From Candidatus Binatia bacterium (GTDB lineage: Bacteria; Desulfobacterota; Binatia; HRBIN30): DNA of 35,600 nucleotides. Shown piece by piece: positions 23,860 through 31,789 of this stretch. A program made the translations under genes and the position numbers. The DNA is taken from assembly GCA_036382395.1 (NCBI GenBank), contig DASVHW010000379.1:1-35600 (forward strand), written 5' to 3'. Positions within the stretch are counted from its first letter, which is position 1; each line of letters opens with the position of its first letter. The notes beneath the pieces were generated by a model. That model had not been told where the DNA came from, did not search any database, and saw only the letters and a program-made list of their open reading frames with translations.

Positions 23860-23979
23860 TTAGCGGACCCGTTCCACGTGGGCGTACTTCGTGTCCTCGG
23901 ACCAGCGGTAGGTGACGTCATACTGCTGAACGTTGCGCCGGATCCGACTTGGTTGCCCCTTATGATCTGCTTTCGCCAT
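23860..23979 (-). CDS. possible 39-aa small protein
   Basis: A short frame reads ATG at 23979 to TAA at 23860, with AAAGGA upstream of the ATG. The peptide is basic and polar (MAKADHKGQPSRIRRN..., then YDVTYRWSEDTKYAHVERVR) and has balanced protein-like composition rather than the Arg/Pro/Ala bias of shadow frames here. It sits 91 bp upstream of the AIR-synthase-like gene on the same strand. No family is recognised. It may be a genuine small gene, or chance. Confidence 0.4.
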   Translation of the reverse strand: MAKADHKGQPSRIRRNVQQYDVTYRWSEDTKYAHVERVR

Positions 23980-24061
23980 ACGAGTCCTTTCGAATCCGAT
24001 AGCCTGTGATCAAAATACCGTGGCGAATCTGGCGAATCAACATGGCCGCGGACGGCCGGCG

Positions 24062-24079
24062 CGAGCCGTGCGCGGCTCG
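24062..24079. promoter_or_regulatory. perfect inverted repeat upstream of the sigma-54 motif
   Basis: CGAGCCG and CGGCTCG (7 nt each) flank TGCG. The repeat lies 44 bp upstream of the -24 GG pair, so centred roughly 60 bp before the predicted start of transcription. It could be a regulator-binding site or simply a hairpin. A second repeat, GTGCCA/TGGCAC (24094-24110), overlaps the -24 element itself. Confidence 0.4.
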
Positions 24080-24104
24080 TTCGACTCGCACGGGTGCCAT
24101 GATT

Positions 24105-24120
24105 TGGCACATCGCTTGCG
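24105..24120 (+). promoter_or_regulatory. sigma-54 (RpoN) type -24/-12 promoter motif
   Basis: TGGCAC at 24105-24110 and TTGC at 24116-24119 match the RpoN consensus TGGCAC(G)-N4-TTGC(A/T). The invariant GG (24106-24107) and GC (24118-24119) pairs are exactly 12 bases apart. The base after TTGC is G instead of A/T. It faces the 72-aa gene, whose ATG lies 126 bp downstream, and further on the MoxR and VWA genes. Transcription from it would need an enhancer-binding ATPase, not encoded in the window. Confidence 0.55.
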
Positions 24121-24245
24121 AAATAGTCAGATCCAGCACACCACTCTATGACGTGGGATCGATCCATGACTTGCCGGCCTATCCGTTCTCGGCTCTGGCA
24201 TGATTTTCGCTCTTAGGTTTATCGACGGCGAGAGGAAAGAGACAA

Positions 24246-24464
24246 ATGAAAACAACCCGTTCTCAGTCCGAAGTCGCAATAAAAACTCAGCTCCTCAAGA
24301 TCGGGGTGGAAGTCTTTCCGGTCTATGGCGATGAGAAGTTGGGATGGAGCGTCGATGCTGGGGACTTATACCCGCAGATCCCGGCTTGGTTTCGCTACCG
24401 GTCGATCGACGAACTCTTCTTCGCGCTGGTGAATCTGAACATCAGCCCGGAAGGGCAGGCCTAG
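24246..24464 (+). CDS. small protein of unknown function (72 aa)
   Basis: ATG at 24246 follows a good ribosome-binding sequence (GAGAGGAAAGAGACAA). The product is slightly acidic, with no membrane segment or cysteine. It reads as a compact mixed alpha/beta domain: an N-terminal helix (VAIKTQLLKIGVEVF), an aromatic middle (PAWFRYRSIDELFFALVNL) and a short tail. No family is recognised. It is the first gene after the sigma-54 motif and lies 254 bp upstream of the MoxR ATPase. Co-transcription is plausible but not shown. Confidence 0.6.
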   Translation: MKTTRSQSEVAIKTQLLKIGVEVFPVYGDEKLGWSVDAGDLYPQIPAWFRYRSIDELFFALVNLNISPEGQA

Positions 24465-24580
24465 TCGACCGTTGAGGTTGCTGTACCGATGACGGGCCTC
24501 TTCGTACGCGAGACGGCTGATTCGATTTTCACAACGAACTAGAAGCAACTTGCTAGATCCCATCCTCTTGCCCGCACACG

Positions 24581-24600
24581 GCAGAGCCTCAGTGCTCTGC
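24581..24600. repeat. perfect 7-bp stem hairpin between the 72-aa gene and the MoxR gene
   Basis: GCAGAGC and GCTCTGC flank CTCAGT. No T run follows, so a simple rho-independent terminator is unlikely. It lies in the 254-bp gap before the MoxR-type gene and could mark an mRNA processing site or transcript end. Nothing else was seen in this gap. Confidence 0.4.
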
Positions 24601-24718
24601 GGTCTCAAGCAGTTAACTCACCACGCATTCCACCGTTACCTTGACTCATGGTCGTGTTTTGAGCAGCGTTGGCCCTAACCTGCAGGCATTACCGCTGACG
24701 CAGGTGGAAAGAGGAAAC

Positions 24719-25540
24719 GTGACGGAGACTCCCTACTATCTGCCCATCGCTGACGAGGTCGAGATCTTCACGGCAGCTTACGCCAGCCGGCTTCCCATTC
24801 TGCTGAAGGGTCCTACCGGGTGTGGGAAAACACGCTTTGTCGAGTACATGGCCTGTGTGCTGCGCAAGGCGGCCAATGGCGCGCAGCCGGAGGAACATGG
24901 CATTCCTGGGAATCTGATTACGGTTGCGTGTCACGAGGATCTGACGGGCAGCGATTTGGTTGGTCGCTACCTGATCAAGGGTGACGAGACGATATGGATC
25001 GACGGGCCACTGACGCAGGCGGTGAAAGCCGGCGCCATTTGCTATCTGGACGAGATCGTCGAAGCCCGCAAGGATACTATCGTTCTGATTCATCCGCTGA
25101 CTGATCATCGCCGCATTCTTCCCATTGATAAGAAGGGCGAAATCATTGAGGCCCACCGGGATTTTCTATTGGTGATTTCGTACAATCCAGGTTACCAGAG
25201 CGTCTTGAAGGATCTGAAGCATTCGACGCGGCAACGTTTTGTGACGATCGACTTCGACTATCCCCCCCGGGAGAAAGAGGCGCAAATCATTGCGCACGAA
25301 AGCGGCGTCGACATGGAGACGGCCCTCGCGCTGGCAAAGCTGGGGGAGAAGGTCCGTCATCTCAAGGCGAGCGGTCTGGAAGAAGGAGTGAGCACCCGGC
25401 TCCTGATCTACGCCGGCCAGATGATGCAACGGAAGCTGCCGCCACGACGTGCCTGCCGGGTGGCGGTCAGTACCTCGCTGACTGACGATGTCGAGTCGCA
25501 ACGCGCCATCGATGCGCTGGTCAGCGCCATCTTCGAGTGA
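24719..25540 (+). CDS. MoxR-family AAA+ ATPase, CbbQ/NirQ/NorQ type
   Basis: A 273-aa AAA+ ATPase of the CbbQ/NorQ branch. The GTG at 24719 was chosen because AGAGGA lies just upstream and because the protein then begins with the family start [16 protein letters not shown]; a TTG at 24641 would add 26 residues. Walker A GPTGCGKT is at residues 31-38 and the Walker B region AICYLDEI near 104-112. Sensor-type SYNPGYQ and the arginine-rich STRQRF follow, then the C-terminal lid. CbbQ/NorQ ATPases remodel or load metal into client enzymes (Rubisco, nitric-oxide reductase) with a VWA partner. The partner gene follows at 25614; no such client gene is in the window. Confidence 0.93.
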   Translation: MTETPYYLPIADEVEIFTAAYASRLPILLKGPTGCGKTRFVEYMACVLRKAANGAQPEEHGIPGNLITVACHEDLTGSDLVGRYLIKGDETIWIDGPLTQAVKAGAICYLDEIVEARKDTIVLIHPLTDHRRILPIDKKGEIIEAHRDFLLVISYNPGYQSVLKDLKHSTRQRFVTIDFDYPPREKEAQIIAHESGVDMETALALAKLGEKVRHLKASGLEEGVSTRLLIYAGQMMQRKLPPRRACRVAVSTSLTDDVESQRAIDALVSAIFE

Positions 25541-25613
25541 GTGTTCAGCGATCCGCAAAGCAGAGATCTGGGCCTAGAGACGATGGAAATGCCAGCGTTT
25601 AGGCTGCACGCTT

Positions 25614-28600
25614 ATGGCTGATCGCTCCTTGTGGTTCGAGTCGCATCTGTTTGCCGATCGTCGTGGGCGACGCGCCCGTGCCGACTGCGAGCAACTGGGG
25701 GCGCAGGCGCACGAGGTAATCTTGGCGGCTGGCGACCGGCTGGCGTCAACCTCACCGGTGGTGGCGCAGCAGTTCTACCGTCACGCGGCGGCTGCATGGC
25801 AGGCGTTCGGCGCGGATGATTTCGCGCGCTGGGTCGACTTGGGTGTGGCGCTGTTGACCAGCGAGCCGGCGCAACGGGATTCCGCCCTGGCATATTTCTG
25901 CGTCGCTCCGAAGGCTCTAGCGCGTGGGGGCCTGGAGCGTTTGGAGGCATGGTGCGCCGCAGGTGTGAGAGTGGCCGCGGTCTCGCGCAAGCTCGGCGCG
26001 ACCTTCTTCGAGGGCACCGCGCCTTTCATCGGCCAGATCGATCCTGACGTGCTCGCCGAGTGGGTGGGGAACGGGATGCGTTTGCATGGACTGCCCGGTT
26101 GGCGTGGGGAGTTCCTGGCGCAGGCGTATTTTGCCGCGGCTGGCCAGGTGCTCCCACACCTGCGTGCGGGTGAGTTTGGCCCCTGGGCCGATGTGGGCGT
26201 GGCCCTGCAACCGGCACTACGGGAGCATCAATCGTTCAGCCAACTGCCGCCGGGATTGGACAGGCTGAAACCCGCCGAACGCGAGGTGTTCTTCCACACG
26301 ACACTGAGCCTCGCCGGCGTCAATCCGGCTGCCGCGGCGGTGTTCTATACGAAGTTGCCCAACTCCTTGGCGCGCGTGCAGCCCAGGGCCCGCGCCAAGG
26401 TGCTGCAAGCCTTCAGTCTGGTCGGCGCAGTGGCGGCGAATTCGCTCGCCGAGATCGTTCCGGTCGTCGGTGCGTTGGTCCACGACATCCCCGCTGAACA
26501 CCGGCTCGCGGCGCTCGATCTGGTCCTCACGGTTGCCCGTGCCTTTCCCGCGGGGACGACGCCGTTGTTGCGGTCGTTGCCGGCGGCCTATGAGGAGGCG
26601 CGCCACGCTGTCATCGCGCCATGGCTGGAACGCGGGTTGGCGATTGCAGCTGAGAACCCTGAGGCCGGCGTGGCGTATTTCGGTCTCCAATCTCGTACCA
26701 GTGTGAAGGTCCTGCAGGCGTCATCGACGGCGGCAACGCTGGAGGATATGCAAGGCCTGCTCCGCAAGTACGTGCAGATGCTCAGTGGCCGATCGACCAC
26801 GATCCGGGCCGCCGACCCGTTCCAGCTACGCCCGCCCCTGGAAGAATTCCCGCTCGAAAACGAGATCGCGCTGCCGCTGAGGATCGACGCGTTCGGGACA
26901 CACGAAGAGAACTGTCTCGGCTATCGTTTCGTGGCGGCGCAATTGGCCGGCCGGCGCGAGTTCGGCACCTACGAGGTGGCCCTGCCGCCCGACGCGGATA
27001 GTTTGCTGCACTTCCTGCGGACACCGCAGTCTCCGGCGTTACTGGAGGAATTGTTCCTGGCGGTTGAGGGATACCGCGTTGCGGTCGCCTTGGCGCGGAC
27101 GTATCCGGGCCTGGCCCGTGAGCAAAGGGAAATGGCCGCACGTTTCTTGCTGCGTCACCAATCGGATGGAGTGCCGACGCATGCGGTGCTCCTGGATGCG
27201 TTGCTCGCGGCTTTGCTGGCGGGTCACGAGCCGGCGTGGCTTCCCGTTTGGCTGCGTTCCCTTGCCGCACTGGTGGCGCCGTGCGTGGCGCCGCTGGCGG
27301 CGTGCGATGCCAGCGCCGATGATTCGCTACGCATCGCCCAGCTCCTGACGACGCAACTGGCCCAGCCGGCAGCAGGCTGGCGTGAGGCATCGTTGGCGGA
27401 TCTGCTCGGCGATAGAGAAAAGGCAGCGGTCGATGCCCTGATGGATTTCTACATGGACGATGACTCGCCGCTGCCCTCCGGCGATGCGCCGCAGGTGACG
27501 ACCCCCGCCACGCCGCCGGTGGAGAGCGTGCCCGAAGAGTTGCGCCTCCAACTCGATGAGTTGGAAGACGGTGCCGGTGGCTTGGCTGTGCCGCTGTCTG
27601 CGGAGGAACTCCAACGGCTCATCGAAGCCGGAGCCGATCTGCGCATCAAGCAAGGGTATAGCGACGACATCGAAGGGCTGGGGCTCTACATTACCGATTT
27701 GCTGGGCAAGCTGGCGCCCGATGAGCTGGAGGAATTGCGGCAGTTGTTGAACCAGACCGAGCGTACGGATCGGCCGCTGCCGCGCCGCTGGCTGGAACGC
27801 CGGAACGAGGGCGCGTGCTTCTATTACGACGAGTGGGACTATCACATCGGTGACTACCGCCCGCGCTGGTGCTGTCTGCGCGAGCTTGCGGTGGATGGAG
27901 ACTCGGGCGAGTTCTTCAACCGCACGTTGGCGGACTACGCCGGGCTGCTTCCCGAGGTTCGCCGGCAGTTTCAGCGCATCCGCCCCGAGATGTACCGCAC
28001 GGTGAGAGGGCTCGAGGACGGGGAAGACTTCGATCTGAACGCCGTGGTGAACGCGCGCGCCGATCTGCGGGCGCACCAGGCCCCGTCGCCGAAGGTGTAC
28101 GTGGCGCGCACGCGTGAAGAACGGGACGTTGCCACCTTGTTCCTCATCGACATGAGCGCATCGACGGACGAACCGGTGCAGAAGCCGGCACTACCGGCCG
28201 GCAGCGACGACGAAGGGCAGGGCGGCGTTGGCCCTCGCGGCGCGGCCGCGATCCGGTCCCGGCGCATCATCGACATCACGAAAGAAGCCCTCGTCATCAT
28301 GGCCGAGGCGCTCGCCGAGATTGGCGACGCCTACGCGATCTATGGATTTTCCGGACACGGGCGGAGCAACGTCGAGTTCTATCTGGTGAAATCGTTCAAC
28401 GAGCCCCTGTCGGCCGCAGTCAAAGGCCGCATCGGCGCCATCGAGCCCAAGCGCAGCACGCGCATGGGGACAGCGCTACGGCACGCGACCGAGAAGCTGG
28501 CCCGGGTCAACTCCCGCTCCCGCCACATCATCTTGCTGAGCGACGGCTTTCCGCAGGATTTCGACTACGGCCAGGATCGGCGCAGCAACGTCTACGGGTT

Positions 28601-28790
28601 GCGCGACACCAGCGCCGCGCTGCGTGAAGCCGAGACGTCGGGCATTACCCCCTTCTGTATCACCGTCGATAAAGCCGGCCACGACTACCTGCGCGAGATG
28701 TGCGACGGCTCGCGCTACATGGTCATCGACGACATCAATGCCCTGCCGCGGGAGCTGCCGAAGATCTACCAACGCGTCGTGACGGCGTAG
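25614..28790 (+). CDS. large VWA-domain protein, CbbO/NorD type, partner of the MoxR ATPase
   Basis: A 1058-aa protein. The last ~250 residues are a von Willebrand A domain: the MIDAS motif D-x-S-x-S reads LIDMSAST near residue 845, with the further metal ligands in RMGTALRH and LLSDGFPQD. The middle part (about 600-830) contains acidic linkers and FYYDEWDYHIGDYRPRWC, which matches the conserved pre-VWA region of CbbO/NorD. The N-terminal ~580 residues are Ala/Leu-rich and look like helical repeats. Known CbbO proteins are about 780 aa and NorD about 600, so this one is clearly enlarged. VWA partners bring the hexameric MoxR ATPase to its client through the MIDAS site. No signal peptide or membrane helix is apparent. 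Confidence 0.9.
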   Translation: MADRSLWFESHLFADRRGRRARADCEQLGAQAHEVILAAGDRLASTSPVVAQQFYRHAAAAWQAFGADDFARWVDLGVALLTSEPAQRDSALAYFCVAPKALARGGLERLEAWCAAGVRVAAVSRKLGATFFEGTAPFIGQIDPDVLAEWVGNGMRLHGLPGWRGEFLAQAYFAAAGQVLPHLRAGEFGPWADVGVALQPALREHQSFSQLPPGLDRLKPAEREVFFHTTLSLAGVNPAAAAVFYTKLPNSLARVQPRARAKVLQAFSLVGAVAANSLAEIVPVVGALVHDIPAEHRLAALDLVLTVARAFPAGTTPLLRSLPAAYEEARHAVIAPWLERGLAIAAENPEAGVAYFGLQSRTSVKVLQASSTAATLEDMQGLLRKYVQMLSGRSTTIRAADPFQLRPPLEEFPLENEIALPLRIDAFGTHEENCLGYRFVAAQLAGRREFGTYEVALPPDADSLLHFLRTPQSPALLEELFLAVEGYRVAVALARTYPGLAREQREMAARFLLRHQSDGVPTHAVLLDALLAALLAGHEPAWLPVWLRSLAALVAPCVAPLAACDASADDSLRIAQLLTTQLAQPAAGWREASLADLLGDREKAAVDALMDFYMDDDSPLPSGDAPQVTTPATPPVESVPEELRLQLDELEDGAGGLAVPLSAEELQRLIEAGADLRIKQGYSDDIEGLGLYITDLLGKLAPDELEELRQLLNQTERTDRPLPRRWLERRNEGACFYYDEWDYHIGDYRPRWCCLRELAVDGDSGEFFNRTLADYAGLLPEVRRQFQRIRPEMYRTVRGLEDGEDFDLNAVVNARADLRAHQAPSPKVYVARTREERDVATLFLIDMSASTDEPVQKPALPAGSDDEGQGGVGPRGAAAIRSRRIIDITKEALVIMAEALAEIGDAYAIYGFSGHGRSNVEFYLVKSFNEPLSAAVKGRIGAIEPKRSTRMGTALRHATEKLARVNSRSRHIILLSDGFPQDFDYGQDRRSNVYGLRDTSAALREAETSGITPFCITVDKAGHDYLREMCDGSRYMVIDDINALPRELPKIYQRVVTA

Positions 28791-28819
28791 CGCTCCGGCA
28801 TCTCCCCGCGAGTAGCGTT

Positions 28820-29797
28820 TCAAACGTGCGGCAGCACCTCTTGGGCGAGACGCCGCATGGCGTCTTCACCGGCGAAAGAGAAGATCACCTGCGACAGCTC
28901 CCACTCGCGGCCGCGGCGTTTCAGCTCGGCGATGCACTGCTCCGGGGTACCGACGAGCGCCATGGGCGAGTGCAGCAAGCCTTCGGGCGTGGTGTGGAAC
29001 ATCGGCGCCATGCCTTCAGCCATCGATTGCGTCGCTGCCGGAGAATCGGTGAGCAACGTGGTGAAGATCACATTGCTGATCTGGATGGCCCGGCCGTCGC
29101 GGCCATGCCGCTGCGCCTCTTCACGCAGGAAACGGACCTTGGCGCGGAAGCTCTCGTCGGTGAGCTTGGAGACGTTGGCCAGGGAGATATAGCCGGGCTT
29201 GCCGGCATCGGAGATGATATTGACGATGTCGGCGTGCTTGGCGGCGACGCGCAGAAGCCCCCGGCCACCGCCACCGAGCAAAATGGGCGGATGCGGCTGC
29301 TGCACGGGCTTCGGCCAGAGGATGGCGTCGCGCAGCTGGTAGAACTCACCCGGGAATGTCGTTTCCTCTCGCGTCCACAGCGAGCGGATACAGCTCAAGG
29401 CTTCGTCGAGCATGCGCAGCCGCGTGCCGATGTCGGGAAAGGGGATGCCCGTCATCCGAAACTCCCGTTCCGTCCATCCCGTGCCGAGTCCAGCGATCAG
29501 CCGGCCGCCGCTCAAGCGGTCAAGTGACGTCAGGCCCTGCGCCGTGATTACCGGATGACGGAACAGGTTGCACAAGACGAGGTGACCGATGCGCGCCATC
29601 TTGGTCGCTGCGCTGAGGGCGGCAACGACCACCATGGCATCATATGACAGGTGATGCGGATCGAATTGACGCTCGGGTCCCTCAGCCACGATATGATCCG
29701 GAACCAGTAGGGCCTGGAACCCCAACTCTTCAGCCGCCTGGGCCACGTCGCGCAGCTGTGCCCATTCCAGGCCAGCAAGTTGCAGTCCGAACTCCAT
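28820..29797 (-). CDS. LLM-class F420-dependent-type oxidoreductase
   Basis: Luciferase-like TIM-barrel oxidoreductase, 325 aa from ATG 29797, which follows a strong AAGGAG six bases upstream; an in-frame ATG eight codons earlier lacks this. Family marks are MEFGLQLAGLEWAQLRDVA, EELGFQALLVPDHI, LDRLSGGRLIAGLGTGWTE with the typical E-x-E-x turn, WPKPVQQPHPPILLGGGG and the C-terminal VGTPEQCIAELKRRG. The sequence resembles TIGR03621-like, probably F420-using, members; the cofactor is inferred. It is not closely similar to the other LLM gene in the window. It converges with the VWA gene (29-bp gap) and lies 106 bp downstream of the Cys-rich gene on the same strand. Confidence 0.88.
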   Translation of the reverse strand: MEFGLQLAGLEWAQLRDVAQAAEELGFQALLVPDHIVAEGPERQFDPHHLSYDAMVVVAALSAATKMARIGHLVLCNLFRHPVITAQGLTSLDRLSGGRLIAGLGTGWTEREFRMTGIPFPDIGTRLRMLDEALSCIRSLWTREETTFPGEFYQLRDAILWPKPVQQPHPPILLGGGGRGLLRVAAKHADIVNIISDAGKPGYISLANVSKLTDESFRAKVRFLREEAQRHGRDGRAIQISNVIFTTLLTDSPAATQSMAEGMAPMFHTTPEGLLHSPMALVGTPEQCIAELKRRGREWELSQVIFSFAGEDAMRRLAQEVLPHV

Positions 29798-29903
29798 GCA
29801 TTCTCCTTTCGGCTCAAGCATGACGATATGCTGGTCGCTTTATCCTAGATGCAGGGCTTTGGGAACCGGGTGCGGAAGAGGGCGGCTGGGCTCCTCCCAC
29901 GAT

Positions 29904-30311
29904 TCATGGCGGCACGGCTGTCTCGAATGGGTCCGTACGGCGGACTCGGTGCAAGTCAGGTGTAAGGTGCTGTTTCAGGCGCGAGCGGAAGAGAGGGTCA
30001 GGTGTCGAGGCGCCAACGCCTCGGCATTCTTCTTGCGTCGAGTGCCGGCCCAGGGCGCACTTGAGGCAGAAGGCGTCGGTCTCGTTGCTCGCTTCGCGGC
30101 ACGAAACGTTGCAAGCGTAGCCGCAGCAGGCACAGCAAGCGTAGTTGCATGACTGCGCCAGCCACCGTTGGTTTTCGAGCAAGATCTGCACCTTCGGTTT
30201 TGAGCCTGCAAGCCGCTCAACGTAGTCAATAAGAGTTCGGCGATCGCTCGGCCCATGGTCGGGGAGAAAGATGCCACCTCCCACGAAGGACACATGTGCA
30301 ACGCATGCCAT
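29904..30311 (-). CDS. cysteine-rich protein of unknown function (135 aa)
   Basis: The frame starts at ATG 30311, preceded seven bases upstream by AGGAG (30319-30323), and ends at 29904. The product has 11 cysteines, ten of them between residues 55 and 96. The first seven form the dense pattern C-x3-CC-x-CC-x3-C-x3-C (residues 55-71); then come C82-x2-C85 and C96. Upstream is a normal-looking leader (LIDYVERLAG, KVQILLENQRWLAQS); the C-terminal ~35 residues are polar. It is not a family I recognise. It could bind zinc or an iron-sulfur cluster, or be a precursor modified on Cys. Another minus-strand frame over the same DNA lacks a ribosome-binding site and protein-like composition. Confidence 0.55.
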   Translation of the reverse strand: MACVAHVSFVGGGIFLPDHGPSDRRTLIDYVERLAGSKPKVQILLENQRWLAQSCNYACCACCGYACNVSCREASNETDAFCLKCALGRHSTQEECRGVGASTPDPLFRSRLKQHLTPDLHRVRRTDPFETAVPP

Positions 30312-30602
30312 GGCACAACTCCTCTCGGCCGATGCTTCGCTGCCGCGGAGTGGACGTGCAAGGGCGAAGTGGAGGCGCAATAGGTGTGGCGACAGTTCCG
30401 ATCAGCGCAATGTCAGCACACTAAACCGTTCTGTCGCTAGCGTCAATTAGGAGTTTCCCCATGGCATTAGGGTGTATCCAGGATTCCAAGCGCGCGGGCG
30501 ACCTGTGCGACGCTGGCCTTCACCTTTTATTTTGGTTGCAGCCGAACTAAGCTGCCTGTCCTGCTGGCGGCGACGCCGGCTGAAGGGGGAGGGGGCGAAG
30601 CG
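30312..30602. other. divergent intergenic region, 291 bp
   Basis: This gap separates the Cys-rich gene (minus) from the VOC gene (plus), so promoters for both should be here. Visible are the AGGAG of the Cys-rich gene at its left end and a GGGGGAGGGGG ribosome-binding stretch just before 30603. A short AT-richer segment (about 30523-30550, CCTTTTATTTTGG) is present. No convincing -35/-10 pair could be assigned. Confidence 0.4.
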
Positions 30603-31034
30603 ATGGAGATCAATGGGATTGCGCACGTCATGCTGACCGTGAGTAACTTCGAGGCATGTCTTCCCTTCTATGAGCAGGTGTTGACGTACCTGGGGCTCAA
30701 GCCGGTCATCAAGGCCGACACCATGCTCTACTGTGTGGGCGGCCGGACCGCGGTCGGCATTGTCAAAGCGGAAGACCGCTACCGTGACGAACGATTTGCC
30801 CAGTTGCGCGTGGGTCTGCACCATGTGTGCTTTCGTGCGCGCGAGCGAGCGGATGTGGATGCGTTCCACGCCTTCTTATGCCGGCTGGGTGCCAAGATCG
30901 TCCACCCGCCCGAAGAGGGGCTCTGGGCCCCCGGGTACTACTCGGTGCTCTTCGAAGATCCGGATGGTATCCGGCTGGAGATGAATTACGTTCCGGGGAA
31001 GGGGCTGCTCGCGGAAACGGAGAGCAAGGCGTAA
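30603..31034 (+). CDS. VOC-superfamily (glyoxalase/dioxygenase-like) protein
   Basis: A 143-aa vicinal-oxygen-chelate fold protein with a G-rich ribosome-binding site before the ATG. It has two beta-alpha-beta-beta-beta modules: the first begins GIAHVMLTVSNFEACLPFYE, the second GLHHVCFRARERADVDAFH. Likely metal ligands are His8, the His of GLHHV and the Glu of GIRLEMNYVPG. This is the common pattern of small lactoylglutathione-lyase-like proteins, whose substrates vary widely. It ends 17 bp before the convergent membrane-protein gene. No specific reaction can be assigned. Confidence 0.88.
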   Translation: MEINGIAHVMLTVSNFEACLPFYEQVLTYLGLKPVIKADTMLYCVGGRTAVGIVKAEDRYRDERFAQLRVGLHHVCFRARERADVDAFHAFLCRLGAKIVHPPEEGLWAPGYYSVLFEDPDGIRLEMNYVPGKGLLAETESKA

Positions 31035-31051
31035 CCTGTCGGCGCTCGCGC

Positions 31052-31687
31052 TCAGATCCAGTTCAACATGCCTGCGAACACGACGAGGCAGGCAATGTCG
31101 AAGGCGAAGATCGCCCCGACGGTCATCGTCTTCTTCCGGACGGTCGGCATGTCGTAGACCCAGAATGAGACGACGTAGAAGGTCAGGTAGCCGAACACAA
31201 AGATAAGCCAGGGCGTGCGCACGTTCCACCACCAGTAGTCCCAGGTCAGCGCCCCGATCGCGTTCAAGAGGTACTCCACCGCGACGCAGAAGGCCGATCC
31301 ACACACGGCGATGAACAACCGGTTTGGCAGACCCAAGATCCGCTGATGCTTGTCTGCCGGGAGCGTCTTGGCGGCGATGATGCCCATGAAGGCGAACATG
31401 AAACAGATCTCGATGTTGAGGCCGATCAAGATCACATAGGCCGAGCCTCCCGGGGTACCCCAGACCGGCGCGTACTGCGTGAAGTGGAAGACGAGACCGT
31501 TCCAAATCTCGTTGAACCAGTCCATCCCCCAGAACGCGAGCCCGGCAAAGACAACATTCCAGTTCTTCCGTTCGACCTCGGTGGCGTAGATGTAAAACAC
31601 CAGCATCAGGAATGGGATGACGTGCCATTGAAAGTGGCTGCTGTCGCGCAGGATCTTCAACGCTCTCAAGGATGCGTCTGTGGGCAT
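31052..31687 (-). CDS. multi-pass membrane protein of unknown function
   Basis: A 211-aa integral membrane protein with GGAGG seven bases before its ATG. Six hydrophobic segments can be drawn, at about 22-37, 44-56, 86-105, 121-142, 158-178 and 190-209. Trp/Tyr-rich loops lie between them (ERKNWNVVFAGLAFWGMDWFNEIWNG and LTWDYWWWNVRTPW are parts of such loops). No known transporter or enzyme motif is evident. It lies downstream of the DUF1214 gene on the same strand with a 102-bp gap, so the two may be linked. No function is proposed. Confidence 0.75.
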   Translation of the reverse strand: MPTDASLRALKILRDSSHFQWHVIPFLMLVFYIYATEVERKNWNVVFAGLAFWGMDWFNEIWNGLVFHFTQYAPVWGTPGGSAYVILIGLNIEICFMFAFMGIIAAKTLPADKHQRILGLPNRLFIAVCGSAFCVAVEYLLNAIGALTWDYWWWNVRTPWLIFVFGYLTFYVVSFWVYDMPTVRKKTMTVGAIFAFDIACLVVFAGMLNWI

Positions 31688-31789
31688 GCGGAAACCTCCG
31701 GGTCGTGTGCCTGCTTACCCTGTTCTGATAGCACACCGAAGCACTTCTCGTAAAAAGCGCAGCGCCTGGCGCCCGTATTGCAGGGAACC

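Noticed and set aside
23769-24167. N-terminal extension of the AIR-synthase-like protein
   Set aside because: Low-complexity, unlike any family member, and it crosses the sigma-54 motif; the domain starts properly at ATG 23768.
30470-30530. Minus-strand peptide KVKASVAQVARALGILDTP
   Set aside because: Looks like the end of a helix-turn-helix protein but is bounded by a stop 19 codons upstream; too short and unsupported to call.
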